From Parcubacteria group bacterium GW2011_GWA2_49_9 (GTDB taxonomy: Bacteria > Patescibacteriota > Minisyncoccia > Phycocordibacterales > UBA10002), in NCBI GenBank assembly GCA_001004005.1, contig LCQF01000008.1, positions 1-39,619 of the forward strand: a DNA stretch of 39,619 nucleotides, read 5' to 3'. Below, one piece after another: positions 9,718 to 17,993 of the stretch (positions are counted from its first letter, which is position 1; every line of letters begins with the position of its first letter). The translations under genes and the position numbers were made by a program. Below the pieces are notes generated by a model, which saw only the letters and a list, made by a program, of their open reading frames with translations, had not been told where the DNA came from and searched no databases.

Positions 9718-10759
9718 TTAGCACCCCTTTATACGCGTCAAAATCTTCAAGAATAATCCCCGCGCCACGCGCGACCGCGGTCATCGGGTCGTCGGCCTGA
9801 TGAACCGGAATCTTGAGACTTTCCGCGAGGAGTTCGGGAAGACCCATAATAAGCGCCCCACCTCCGACAAGGTAGAGTCCGCGCCCCATAACGTCGGATA
9901 CGATTTCGGGAGGAGTGGTTTCAAGCACTTCCTTGACGGCTTCTATGAGATTATCAATGGAAAGCGCGATGGCTTCACGTACATCGGTATCGGAAACCAT
10001 AACTTCGCGCGGAAGTCCCGTGATAAGGTCGCGTCCTTTTATCATAGCCTCAAGCGCGGAGCCTTGCGGGAGTACCGAGCCAATGGCAATTTTGAGATTT
10101 TCCGCGGTCTTTTCTCCGATAAGGATTTTAAATTCACCCCGAACGTACGAAATAATATCTTCATTTAGTTTGTCTCCCGCGATTTTCAAGCTCTTTGACC
10201 GAACGATGCCTCCGAGCGAAATGACGGCGATATCGGATGTTCCCCCACCGATGTCCACAATCATATTCCCCACGGGGTCGTTTACCGGAAGCCGGATACC
10301 GATAGCCGCGGCCATCGGTTCTTCCACGATAAACACCGTGCGCGCTCCATTATTCTTTGTCGCGTCACGCACGGCGCGCGTTTCCACATTGGTGATACCT
10401 GACGGCACGCCGACGACAACGCGCGGTCCGAGGAATTTCTTGGAATTCAGTTCCGCGCGCCGAATGAGGTACGCGAGCATCTCTTCGGTCACTTCAAAAT
10501 CGGATACAACACCACCGACCAACGGCTTCACGGCAGCGATATGCGGAGGCGTCCGCCCGAGCATCTCTTTCGCCTGCGCGCCAACCGCCACCACCTGTCC
10601 GGTTTTCTGATTGACGGCAACGACGGAAGGCTCGTTGATAACAATGCCCTGTCCCCGCATATATACGAGCGTGTTCGCGGTACCGAGGTCAATACCGATA
10701 TCGTTGGAGAGATAGCCGTTCATCCGGTCCCAGTGTTTTTTGAAGTGTTTTCGGAGCAT
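9683..10759 (-). CDS. mreB: Rod shape-determining protein MreB (copy 1)
   Basis: DIGIDLGTANTLVYMRGQGIVINEPSVVAVN...VDIGGGTSDIAVISLGGIV. Confidence 0.97.
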   Translation of the reverse strand: MLRKHFKKHWDRMNGYLSNDIGIDLGTANTLVYMRGQGIVINEPSVVAVNQKTGQVVAVGAQAKEMLGRTPPHIAAVKPLVGGVVSDFEVTEEMLAYLIRRAELNSKKFLGPRVVVGVPSGITNVETRAVRDATKNNGARTVFIVEEPMAAAIGIRLPVNDPVGNMIVDIGGGTSDIAVISLGGIVRSKSLKIAGDKLNEDIISYVRGEFKILIGEKTAENLKIAIGSVLPQGSALEAMIKGRDLITGLPREVMVSDTDVREAIALSIDNLIEAVKEVLETTPPEIVSDVMGRGLYLVGGGALIMGLPELLAESLKIPVHQADDPMTAVARGAGIILEDFDAYKGVLIENEDELPPHS

Positions 10760-10852
10760 AGGTTGGTGTAGGCATTATAAGCGCTGGCATCGGAAACGCA
10801 AAGGTAAGGCGGTATACCGTCAATTTTAATTTTGTCTGATGTTGGCTATCCC

Positions 10853-10894
10853 CATTTTAGCATGTAAGCACGGCCGTGCTTACATGCTAAAATG
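10853..10894. repeat. 42-bp perfect palindrome, left flank of Cas2-like gene
   Basis: cattttagcatgtaagcacggccgtgcttacatgctaaaatg; shares a 36-bp core with 11508..11549. Confidence 0.97.
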
Positions 10895-10895
10895 A

Positions 10896-11504
10896 TTGGA
10901 CATAGATAGTGCGGCGCGAAATCAAAAAGTACGAATGAGAAAGGCGCGAAAGCGTTTCGGCCCGATTCAGCAGAAGATACTATTGCTTCTCTTGGGAGGA
11001 GTGGCGCTCTCGTGCGCACGGACGGCAAAAAGACAGTGGAACATTATCAAAGGCATCCACGCGGGTTGGCAGGATATCAGGCGTCAAGCGGCCGAGCGTG
11101 CCGTTGATGCCCTCTATGAATCGCGTTTGATAGAAGCACGGGAAAATCCCGACGGAAGTTGCACACTCCTCCTAAGCGACGCGGGAAAGACGAGAGCCCT
11201 CACTTACAAGCCGCGGTATATGAAGATCGAGCACGCCGGTCCTTGGAATAAAAAATGGTGGATTGTTTTGTACGATATCCCGGAAGACGAACGGGAAGCG
11301 CGAGACGCTTTTCGTGGCCACCTTACAGAACTGGGTTTCCGGAAACTGCAACAGTCCGCGGGTATTTATCCGTTTGATTGCCGAAAGGAAATCGAATTCA
11401 TCGTTGAGCTTCTTGATATCAGAAAATACGTCCGAATTATTGAGGCCGACCATATTGACAATGAATGGCACTGGAAGCGTCTCTTCAAGCTTGAACAAGT
11501 TTAG
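10896..11504 (+). CDS. Winged-helix + Cas2-like (PaaX central domain-like) protein; ATG at 10935 is the likelier start
   Basis: KKWWIVLYDIPEDEREARDAFRGHLTELGFRKLQQSAGIYPFDCRKEIEFIVELLDIRKYVRIIEADHI resembles the Cas2 ferredoxin-like fold (YDI, QxS motifs); N-terminal helical/wHTH region. Confidence 0.85.
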   Translation: MDIDSAARNQKVRMRKARKRFGPIQQKILLLLLGGVALSCARTAKRQWNIIKGIHAGWQDIRRQAAERAVDALYESRLIEARENPDGSCTLLLSDAGKTRALTYKPRYMKIEHAGPWNKKWWIVLYDIPEDEREARDAFRGHLTELGFRKLQQSAGIYPFDCRKEIEFIVELLDIRKYVRIIEADHIDNEWHWKRLFKLEQV

Positions 11505-11507
11505 AGC

Positions 11508-11549
11508 CGATTTAGCATGTAAGCACGGCCGTGCTTACATGCTAAATCG
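11508..11549. repeat. 42-bp perfect palindrome, right flank of Cas2-like gene
   Basis: cgatttagcatgtaagcacggccgtgcttacatgctaaatcg. Confidence 0.97.
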
Positions 11550-11565
11550 TCAGGAAACCTAAATG

Positions 11566-12822
11566 TCAGCGGACTATCGAGAGTTGGTTGAGAAGCTCGG
11601 CTTCGGAGAGCATGGAGACAGTGCCGGTTTTGCGGCTCTTTACTTCAAGTTTTCCCTGCGCGAGCGTCTTTTCGCTTACAACTACGCGGGTGGGTATACC
11701 GATAAGGTCGGAGTCGGCAAATTTTTCACCGGGACGGACATCGCGGTCGTCGTAGAGTACTTCTACTCCTTTTTTCGTAAGGGTCTCATACAGTTTGTCT
11801 GCTTCTACTTTTACGTTCCCTCCTTCAGCGCCCAACAGCGAGACAAGATGCACGTTAAACGGCGCGACACTTTCGGGCCAGACCATCCCTTTTTCATCCG
11901 AAAATACTTCCACAATCGTGCCCATAAGCCGAGTCGTACCGATGCCGTAACAGCCCACGATTGGAGTCTGTTCCTTTCCCTCCTTATCTTTATAGGTGAA
12001 GTTGAACGCTTTCGGATACTTCACGCCGAGGTCAAAGACATTTCCCACTTCCGCCGCGCGGGCTTTCGCGAGTGTTCCCTTTCCGCACTTCGGACAGCTC
12101 CCTCCCGCTTCGGCCTTCGCAATTTCGGTATTGGCACAGTGTGTGCAAAAAGGACAATAAACAATGTCGTCTTCACCTGCGTCGGTGAGCACCATAAATT
12201 CGTATGAGATTTTTTCGGAAAAACTTCCGCCTGCGGCTTCGGTCACCTTCGCATCCAATCCCGTGCGCTTGAATACGCGGAGGTAGGCTTCTTTTGTCAC
12301 CGCGTAAAAACGTTCAAAATCCTCCTGCGATTCGTGGAAGCTATACATATCCTTCATACCGAATTCGCGACCGCGCATAATACCCGATTTTGCACGGAGC
12401 TCGTCACGATATTTCTGTCCTATCTGGTAGATGGCGACAGGCAGGTCTTTATACGAATTCGCGTATTCCTGCGCAATCGGAGTGACGATTTCTTCTTCGC
12501 TTTGCCCCAGCGCGTATTCTTTCTCTGTCCGGCTCTGAAGTTTAAAAAGCACATCAACGGCATCCCACCCTCCCGTCTGCTTCCACTTCTCGCTCGGATG
12601 GAGCGTCGCCATCCTGATTTCCTGTCCGCCGATGGCGTCCATTTCCTCGCGGATGATGTTCTCAATCTTGGTGAGTGTCCGAAGACCGAGGGGTAAATAC
12701 GAGTAGACACCGGCCATTTCCTTATGGATAAAACCTCCACGAATTAACAGTTGCGCGTTCTTCGCGATTTCGTCCGACGGCGCTTCCTTGCGAGTTTTGG
12801 TGAAGAGGTTGGATTGCTTCAT
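11566..12822 (-). CDS. proS: Prolyl-tRNA synthetase (short form)
   Basis: MKQSNLFTKTRKEAPSDEIAKNAQLLIRGGFIHKEMAGVYSYLPLGLRTL...VGCYGIGTTRLMGTIVE. Confidence 0.96.
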   Translation of the reverse strand: MKQSNLFTKTRKEAPSDEIAKNAQLLIRGGFIHKEMAGVYSYLPLGLRTLTKIENIIREEMDAIGGQEIRMATLHPSEKWKQTGGWDAVDVLFKLQSRTEKEYALGQSEEEIVTPIAQEYANSYKDLPVAIYQIGQKYRDELRAKSGIMRGREFGMKDMYSFHESQEDFERFYAVTKEAYLRVFKRTGLDAKVTEAAGGSFSEKISYEFMVLTDAGEDDIVYCPFCTHCANTEIAKAEAGGSCPKCGKGTLAKARAAEVGNVFDLGVKYPKAFNFTYKDKEGKEQTPIVGCYGIGTTRLMGTIVEVFSDEKGMVWPESVAPFNVHLVSLLGAEGGNVKVEADKLYETLTKKGVEVLYDDRDVRPGEKFADSDLIGIPTRVVVSEKTLAQGKLEVKSRKTGTVSMLSEAELLNQLSIVR

Positions 12823-12835
12823 GGATTTTATCCGA

Positions 12836-12941
12836 TTCCTCCTTTCTTAAAGGAGATGACGCATTCCGATGCGACGGAGGATTTTGAAATCCCTCCTGCA
12901 CAAGAATGCAGTGCTCCCTTTAGGAAAGGGAGAATTAAGAC
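12836..12941. repeat. Composite CCTCC/GGAGG palindromic repeat
   Basis: cctcctttcttaaaggag...gcattccgatgc...ctccctttaggaaagggag. Confidence 0.75.
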
Positions 12942-12978
12942 ATTCCGATAATCATAGCAGATAACTGCCCGAAGACAC

Positions 12979-14270
12979 CACTACTGTCCGGTTAAACCCA
13001 TAAACTCATCTGGGGAAAGTCAGGAGGTTTCAGCCGTTTGAGCGTTTTTGTAGAAAGCGACAGCAGGTCGATGATCTGCCGTCGCATCATGAGCGTTTCC
13101 CGTATCATGCGGGTAAGCTCAAGGAGCGAGCCTTTGAATCTTGTCTGGAACTTGATGTACGCAAGAAGCAGGTAGTAGATCATGGCAACCCAGATTTGCG
13201 ACAACACGGCGTTCTTGGAGGTGCCGAGAAACGACTTGATCTTGAGATTCTGCTTGATCCATTTGAAGAACAGCTCGATCTGCCAGCGATTTTTGTAGAT
13301 GAGCGCGACCTGCTCGGCCGACAGTTTGAAGTTGTTGGTGATGAAGCGGTACGTTTCTCCGCTTGCTTCGTCTTTCCACGTTACCCTCCGGAGCGCGTCA
13401 GGGTAATCATGTTGATTTGCAAATTCGCCGATGTATATCTTTTCATCGGCAAGACAGCGTGGGTGTACAGGCTTTTCATGCTGTCCGGCTACAATCACGG
13501 ACTGGTTGTCCTTTGCCCTCGTCACCCACCATATCTTCTGCTGCGTCAGTTGGTACCACCATCGGTAGTCAACGTATCCGCGGTCAAAAACAACGATACT
13601 TTCAGCTTCAAGCGCATGCAGACGTTCCCTCGCTTCGGTGATGTCTCCCCGTTTTCCGTCTGTTACGGTCAAAAACTCCGGTATGCCGGTACGCACGTTG
13701 AACAATGCGTGTATCTTCAAAGCTCCTTTGGTCGTCCGGTACTTCGCCCACGGGAACAGACTGTGGCACAGCTCCACCATTGTGGAATCAAGCGCATACA
13801 AGGGATTTTTGAACGTGAAGCGGTGGCGCGGAGTGATGCCGGTGCAGTGCGAGAGCAGGTCGTAGAATGTTGATTCAAAGATACGATAGCTTCTTCGTGC
13901 ATGCGCGTCTGCCAGCGTGGAACGCTTCACCGAACGGATGCCGAGGTGATGCCATGCTCCTTCGTTGGTCAGGAGTCCTGTTTCAATCTCCCGTAGCGAA
14001 TCTTTACCCGTCGCCTGAGCGTAGAGGAGTACCTGCAGCTCGTTCCATGCGCTGTACTTCTTGGTGTAGCGGTCGCCTGCATGCTGTCCGACAACCGCCT
14101 GAAAGTGATATCTTGAAAGAAACGACGATACTTGACCAAAAATCGTGGTAGAGTAATCCATACGAAAAAGCCCGTAGGCAAATGAGAGTTACTAAAAGGT
14201 TCAACGCTCTTAGTATGGCTCAACCTGCGGTCTTTTTCTATTTGTGGAGAAAATTAACCGGACGCTAGTG
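12979..14270 (-). mobile_element. IS4-family-like insertion sequence
   Basis: TIRs CACTAcTGTCCGGTTAAa / CACTAgCGTCCGGTTAAt at the ends; flanked by 9-bp direct repeat cgaagacac (12970-12978 and 14271-14279). Confidence 0.9.
12992..14161 (-). CDS. IS4-family transposase (DUF4372 N-terminus plus DDE domain)
   Basis: FSSFLSRYHFQ-type N-terminus, YALDSTMVELC, VVFDRGYVDY, YKNRWQIELFFKWIKQNLKIKSFLGTSKNAV. Confidence 0.93.
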   Translation of the reverse strand: MDYSTTIFGQVSSFLSRYHFQAVVGQHAGDRYTKKYSAWNELQVLLYAQATGKDSLREIETGLLTNEGAWHHLGIRSVKRSTLADAHARRSYRIFESTFYDLLSHCTGITPRHRFTFKNPLYALDSTMVELCHSLFPWAKYRTTKGALKIHALFNVRTGIPEFLTVTDGKRGDITEARERLHALEAESIVVFDRGYVDYRWWYQLTQQKIWWVTRAKDNQSVIVAGQHEKPVHPRCLADEKIYIGEFANQHDYPDALRRVTWKDEASGETYRFITNNFKLSAEQVALIYKNRWQIELFFKWIKQNLKIKSFLGTSKNAVLSQIWVAMIYYLLLAYIKFQTRFKGSLLELTRMIRETLMMRRQIIDLLSLSTKTLKRLKPPDFPQMSLWV

Positions 14271-14339
14271 CGAAGACACAGATATCCTTGCTTTCTATAC
14301 ATAAATGTGTTTGAATTACACTGGTTATCTGACATATTG

Positions 14340-14383
14340 GCTCTAGCGGGGAGAGGCTTGATTTTGCCTTTTCCCGCTAGAGC
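14340..14383 (+). repeat. Stable stem-loop upstream of orphan ORF
   Basis: gctctagcggggagaggc ttgatttt gccttttcccgctagagc; 18-bp stem with 2 G.U-compatible positions. Confidence 0.75.
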
Positions 14384-14446
14384 GAAACCATACAGGCCAA
14401 GCTTGATAGCAGTAACCCCAAAGTCTATAAGACGAAGGAGGGTTCG

Positions 14447-14977
14447 GTGAAGTACCATAAGTTCAGAGATGAAGTTAGAAAAAACCCGTGGCTGATGATA
14501 ATTCTCTATCCTTACATCAAGGGATTGGCGAAGGATATCAAACGCTTGAATAACATTGAGGGATGGCGATTGAGAGAGTTCGCCAGAAACCAGTTGCAGT
14601 TCATAGCTTTTCGGCCCACACCGACCGATTTGCTGGACTTTCTCAACCTTATGAGTGGCCAATCTTCAGTTTTGCTGGAAGAACGCGGTGAAGGAAGGGA
14701 GTCTGACTGTTTTCCTCGGATAGACGAGATGAGAATGGGTTTGAGGAGAGAGTTCTTTTCGGTCGTGGCTGAAAACCCGTCTTCTCATTTAATCGCGTTG
14801 TCTACGCCGCTTCCCAAAAAGGACGGGGTTGGCCCGAGTAGGGTTATTGATGTCATAACAGTTCTTAAACAAGCGAAGTCATGTTCCACGATCAGGTGTG
14901 TCGCCAGGCATTGTGTTGTTGACATTGGTTCGGTCGTGGAAATTTCCGTGGATTCAACTTCGGAATTCCTGCTTTAG
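14447..14977 (+). CDS. Hypothetical protein (GTG start)
   Basis: 176 aa; strong SD AAGGAGG just upstream of GTG. Confidence 0.6.
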   Translation: MKYHKFRDEVRKNPWLMIILYPYIKGLAKDIKRLNNIEGWRLREFARNQLQFIAFRPTPTDLLDFLNLMSGQSSVLLEERGEGRESDCFPRIDEMRMGLRREFFSVVAENPSSHLIALSTPLPKKDGVGPSRVIDVITVLKQAKSCSTIRCVARHCVVDIGSVVEISVDSTSEFLL

Positions 14978-15024
14978 TCTACGACTACTGCGCCGCTACT
15001 CCGTCACGGGAATGACAGAAAAAA

Positions 15025-16191
15025 CTAAAACAATTTAACAATATCCCGATAGGTGATGAACAACATAAACGCAATCAGCAGGAAAAAACCGGCGGTGTTG
15101 ACGAACCGTGTAAACTTCACCGGAATCGGGCGGCGGATGATGCCCTCAATCGCAAGAAACAGGAGGCGTCCGCCGTCGAGCGCCGGAATCGGGAGCAGGT
15201 TAATGACCGCGAGGTTGATGGAAATAAACGCGGTAAATGAGAGAAGATACACAAAGCCGAGCACGCGTGCCTCGCCGACAAGCCCCGCGATACCCACCGG
15301 ACCCGAAATGGAACCGAGGTCCGCTTGTCCCATCACCGCCTCCTTAATAAAGCCGAGCAGTCCGTAGGTTACCTCACGAAGAATATCCCACGTGGTAAGT
15401 GCTCCCTCATAGAACGCACGGAAGATGTTGAAACGGACGACGCCAATCGTATCAAGACTCACGCCAATGGCCGGCTTCCCCGCCACGATACCGCGCACCG
15501 GTTCCACTTGAGCGGTATAGTCCGTTTCTTCGCGCGTATATTCAATAGTGAGAATACCTTTGCTTTCGCCGATAAATTCGCGCGCGGGTTCTGATTCGGA
15601 ACCCGAGAAGACACGCGTCCCGTCGGTAAGTGAGTGAACGACATCTCCGCTTTTGAGCCCCGCCTTCCCCGCGGGAGAATCGGGAAGTACCGTCGCAATG
15701 GTCAATTTCGGATTCTGCACCTCGCTCGCGTATCTGCCGTCAACGGATGACGGAATACCGGACATAAAGCTTATGGAAATAAGGAGCCACGCGAAAATAA
15801 TATTTCCGAGTATACCGGAAACCAATACGAGGGCTTGAATCCATCGTGATTTGGAGGTGAAGCGGCGATTAAAATCCTCCGGCTCATCAGAATGAGCCAC
15901 CTCCTTTTGTAAAGGAGGAATGGAAGACGCTACCACCCCTCTATCCCCTCCTTGGAAAGGAGGGGAGGAAGAATCGTCACCGTCCTCGCCGAATATCTTC
16001 ACGTACCCGCCAAATGGGATGAGGTTGAGGTCGTACTGTGTTTCTCCGAACTTTTTCCCGTATATCTTGGGCGGAAAGCCAATCGCAAAGGCATCAACGC
16101 GAATCCCCGCTTTTTTCGCGGAGATAAAGTGGCCGAGCTCGTGCACGAAGACGAGAGCGCCGAGGATGATGAAAAATAAGACAATAGTCAT
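15025..16191 (-). CDS. rseP: RIP metalloprotease RseP (site-2 protease, M50)
   Basis: HELGHF, GGYVKIFGE, PDZ region, NLLPIPALDGGR; contains repeat-derived in-frame insertion. Confidence 0.95.
   Translation of the reverse strand: MTIVLFFIILGALVFVHELGHFISAKKAGIRVDAFAIGFPPKIYGKKFGETQYDLNLIPFGGYVKIFGEDGDDSSSPPFQGGDRGVVASSIPPLQKEVAHSDEPEDFNRRFTSKSRWIQALVLVSGILGNIIFAWLLISISFMSGIPSSVDGRYASEVQNPKLTIATVLPDSPAGKAGLKSGDVVHSLTDGTRVFSGSESEPAREFIGESKGILTIEYTREETDYTAQVEPVRGIVAGKPAIGVSLDTIGVVRFNIFRAFYEGALTTWDILREVTYGLLGFIKEAVMGQADLGSISGPVGIAGLVGEARVLGFVYLLSFTAFISINLAVINLLPIPALDGGRLLFLAIEGIIRRPIPVKFTRFVNTAGFFLLIAFMLFITYRDIVKLF
15871..15970. repeat. CCTCC/GGAGG palindromic repeat inside rseP
   Basis: cctccggctcatcagaatgagccacctccttttgtaaaggagg...cccctccttggaaaggagggg. 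Confidence 0.8.
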
Positions 16192-16268
16192 GGGGAATCC
16201 TTAATCTTTAATCCTTTATCCTTAACAAAAAATGTCTGTGTTAAGGATTACGGATAAAGGATTTTTAG

Positions 16269-16820
16269 TTACGCGGTTATTTCGCGTTCTTTCCGCTCGT
16301 ACGCTTCCTGCAATTTCTTGTTTTCCGCTTCGCTTAGCTTGTCCACTTCTTTCTTAAGTCGGAACTTCTCGTCTTCACCCATTCCGCCCTCCTTTTCCTT
16401 CGCTTCAATGTCCTGCAGTACCTCATCGCGGACTTTACGCATAGTAATACGTGCCGATTCAAGTTTTTCCTTGGCAACTTTCATAAGCGTCGTGCGGCGT
16501 TCGGAAGTAAGCTCCGGAAAATGAGCCCGCACACCTTTGTCGTCCGCGGAAACAGAAAGACCTAAGTTTGCCGAGGCAATCGCCTTCTCTATGTCTTTCG
16601 CCGCCCCTGCATCAAACGGGGTGATACGAAGTGTGCGAGCGTCCTCAATAGAAACTGTCGCAACATGCTTTATCGGAAGTTTGGTGCCATAACTCTCCAC
16701 GAGTATGCCGTCCAGAACTGTGGGCGCAGCTCGCCCACTCCGAAGACCTCCGAACTCCTTCGCGAGCCAGTCGTGTACTTCTTTTGCCTTTGTCGTAAAT
16801 GTTGAAAAATTGTAGGGCAT
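16269..16820 (-). CDS. frr: Ribosome recycling factor
   Basis: LRSGRAAPTVLDGILVESYGTKLPIKHVATVSIEDARTLRITPFD. Confidence 0.96.
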   Translation of the reverse strand: MPYNFSTFTTKAKEVHDWLAKEFGGLRSGRAAPTVLDGILVESYGTKLPIKHVATVSIEDARTLRITPFDAGAAKDIEKAIASANLGLSVSADDKGVRAHFPELTSERRTTLMKVAKEKLESARITMRKVRDEVLQDIEAKEKEGGMGEDEKFRLKKEVDKLSEAENKKLQEAYERKEREITA

Positions 16821-16821
16821 A

Positions 16822-17142
16822 TTACTCCTTCTCCCCATACCTTATATCGGCTTCAGTTTTGTCTGTCTCTCTCATTCTTTCCGTGGACGCACTCACCTCT
16901 GTATCTTTCCACTCACCCTTTGCAATCGTCTCCCCAGTCTTCGCATCTTCCGGACCAAAGGCACTTGGGTCGTCACGACGGAAACCCGCACCAGTATCAA
17001 ACGCCTCCGAAGTTCTCATCGGCCTCCATGCTTCAGGGACTAGTTCTGTAGCCTGTGCCTGTTCTTCAGCTAATTTCCTGTTGCGTGCAACTTTTTCGTC
17101 GTAAGCACTGGTATCAAACTTACCCGGCTGTTCCATATTCAT
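16822..17142 (-). CDS. Hypothetical protein
   Basis: 106 aa ORF just upstream of frr; stop codon 1 nt from the frr ATG. Confidence 0.5.
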   Translation of the reverse strand: MNMEQPGKFDTSAYDEKVARNRKLAEEQAQATELVPEAWRPMRTSEAFDTGAGFRRDDPSAFGPEDAKTGETIAKGEWKDTEVSASTERMRETDKTEADIRYGEKE

Positions 17143-17191
17143 ACCTGTTTAAGCTAAGTGGATAACTCGTATATAGTACCACAACGTGCTC

Positions 17192-17857
17192 TTACTTCAC
17201 CACCGGCAACACAAGCGCGAGATGCTCCAAAAGCAATTTAAGCGACGGCGCTCGGTCACGGCTGTACTTCTTCACTTCCAGAATCTCCGACAGAGCGACG
17301 GCGTTATTTGTTCGGTCTCCCTCCGCGACGGTGTGTTCAAGTGCGTCAAGAAAATCAACGAGCTTTTGTTTCCCCATCTCTTCTTCCGCTGTTTTCAGCA
17401 TTCCCTGAATGGTCTTCAGCCGTTTGGGGACGGGACTCGCGAGAAAGTCTGCGGCGTCGGAAGTGATTGCTGTTTCCCGAACAGATACGTCCGACAGTAT
17501 ATGCAGACGCGAACGAAGGGTGGGAAGCAGTATTTCAAGCGAGGGGAGGATGAGAAAAATCTGCGTGCCTTCCGGCGGTTCTTCCAATACTTTAAGCAAG
17601 GCGTTTTGCGCCTCTGCGGTGATGCCCCGTGCGGAAATTACAAATACTTTCTTGTTGCCCGACACCGCTTTCCGATAGGTAGCATCTTTCAGTTCGCGCG
17701 CTTCGTCAATGCCGAATACATCATAGACTTCGGAACGAAAATCAGGATTGCCGCGGGTTTTGATGCCACACCTCTCTAGACTCCTTATGAGTGTCACAAG
17801 AGTACCCTCTTGCGAACCGACAAGCGCGTACGCATGGTGATTGAGTGAAGCGAGCAT
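17192..17857 (-). CDS. holB: DNA polymerase III delta'-like clamp-loader subunit
   Basis: VYDVFGIDEARELKDATYRKAVSGNKKVFVISARGITAEAQNALLKVLEEPPEGTQIFLILPSLEILLPTLRSRL. Confidence 0.85.
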   Translation of the reverse strand: MLASLNHHAYALVGSQEGTLVTLIRSLERCGIKTRGNPDFRSEVYDVFGIDEARELKDATYRKAVSGNKKVFVISARGITAEAQNALLKVLEEPPEGTQIFLILPSLEILLPTLRSRLHILSDVSVRETAITSDAADFLASPVPKRLKTIQGMLKTAEEEMGKQKLVDFLDALEHTVAEGDRTNNAVALSEILEVKKYSRDRAPSLKLLLEHLALVLPVVK

Positions 17858-17883
17858 GGGAGGATTATAACAAAGAAGGAATC

Positions 17884-17990
17884 TTAATTCTCCCTTTCTT
17901 AAAGGGAGTGGCGAGTCGGCGAGCCGAGGGATTTTAAATCCTCCGATTCATCAGAATGAACCACCTCCTTTAGAAAAGGAGGAATAAGAA
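17884..17990. repeat. CCTCC/GGAGG composite palindromic repeat
   Basis: ctccctttcttaaagggag...cctccgattcatcagaatgaaccacctcctttagaaaaggagg. Confidence 0.8.
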
Positions 17991-17993
17991 CTG

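Noticed and set aside
9915-10610. 231-aa plus-strand ORF
   Set aside because: Antisense to mreB; Ser/Arg-rich composition typical of a shadow ORF.
10896-11504. Cas2-like gene as part of a CRISPR-Cas locus
   Set aside because: No cas1, effector or regularly spaced direct repeats nearby; flanking repeats are two palindromes separated by the gene, not an array.
13196-13873. 225-aa plus-strand ORF
   Set aside because: Antisense to the IS4 transposase.
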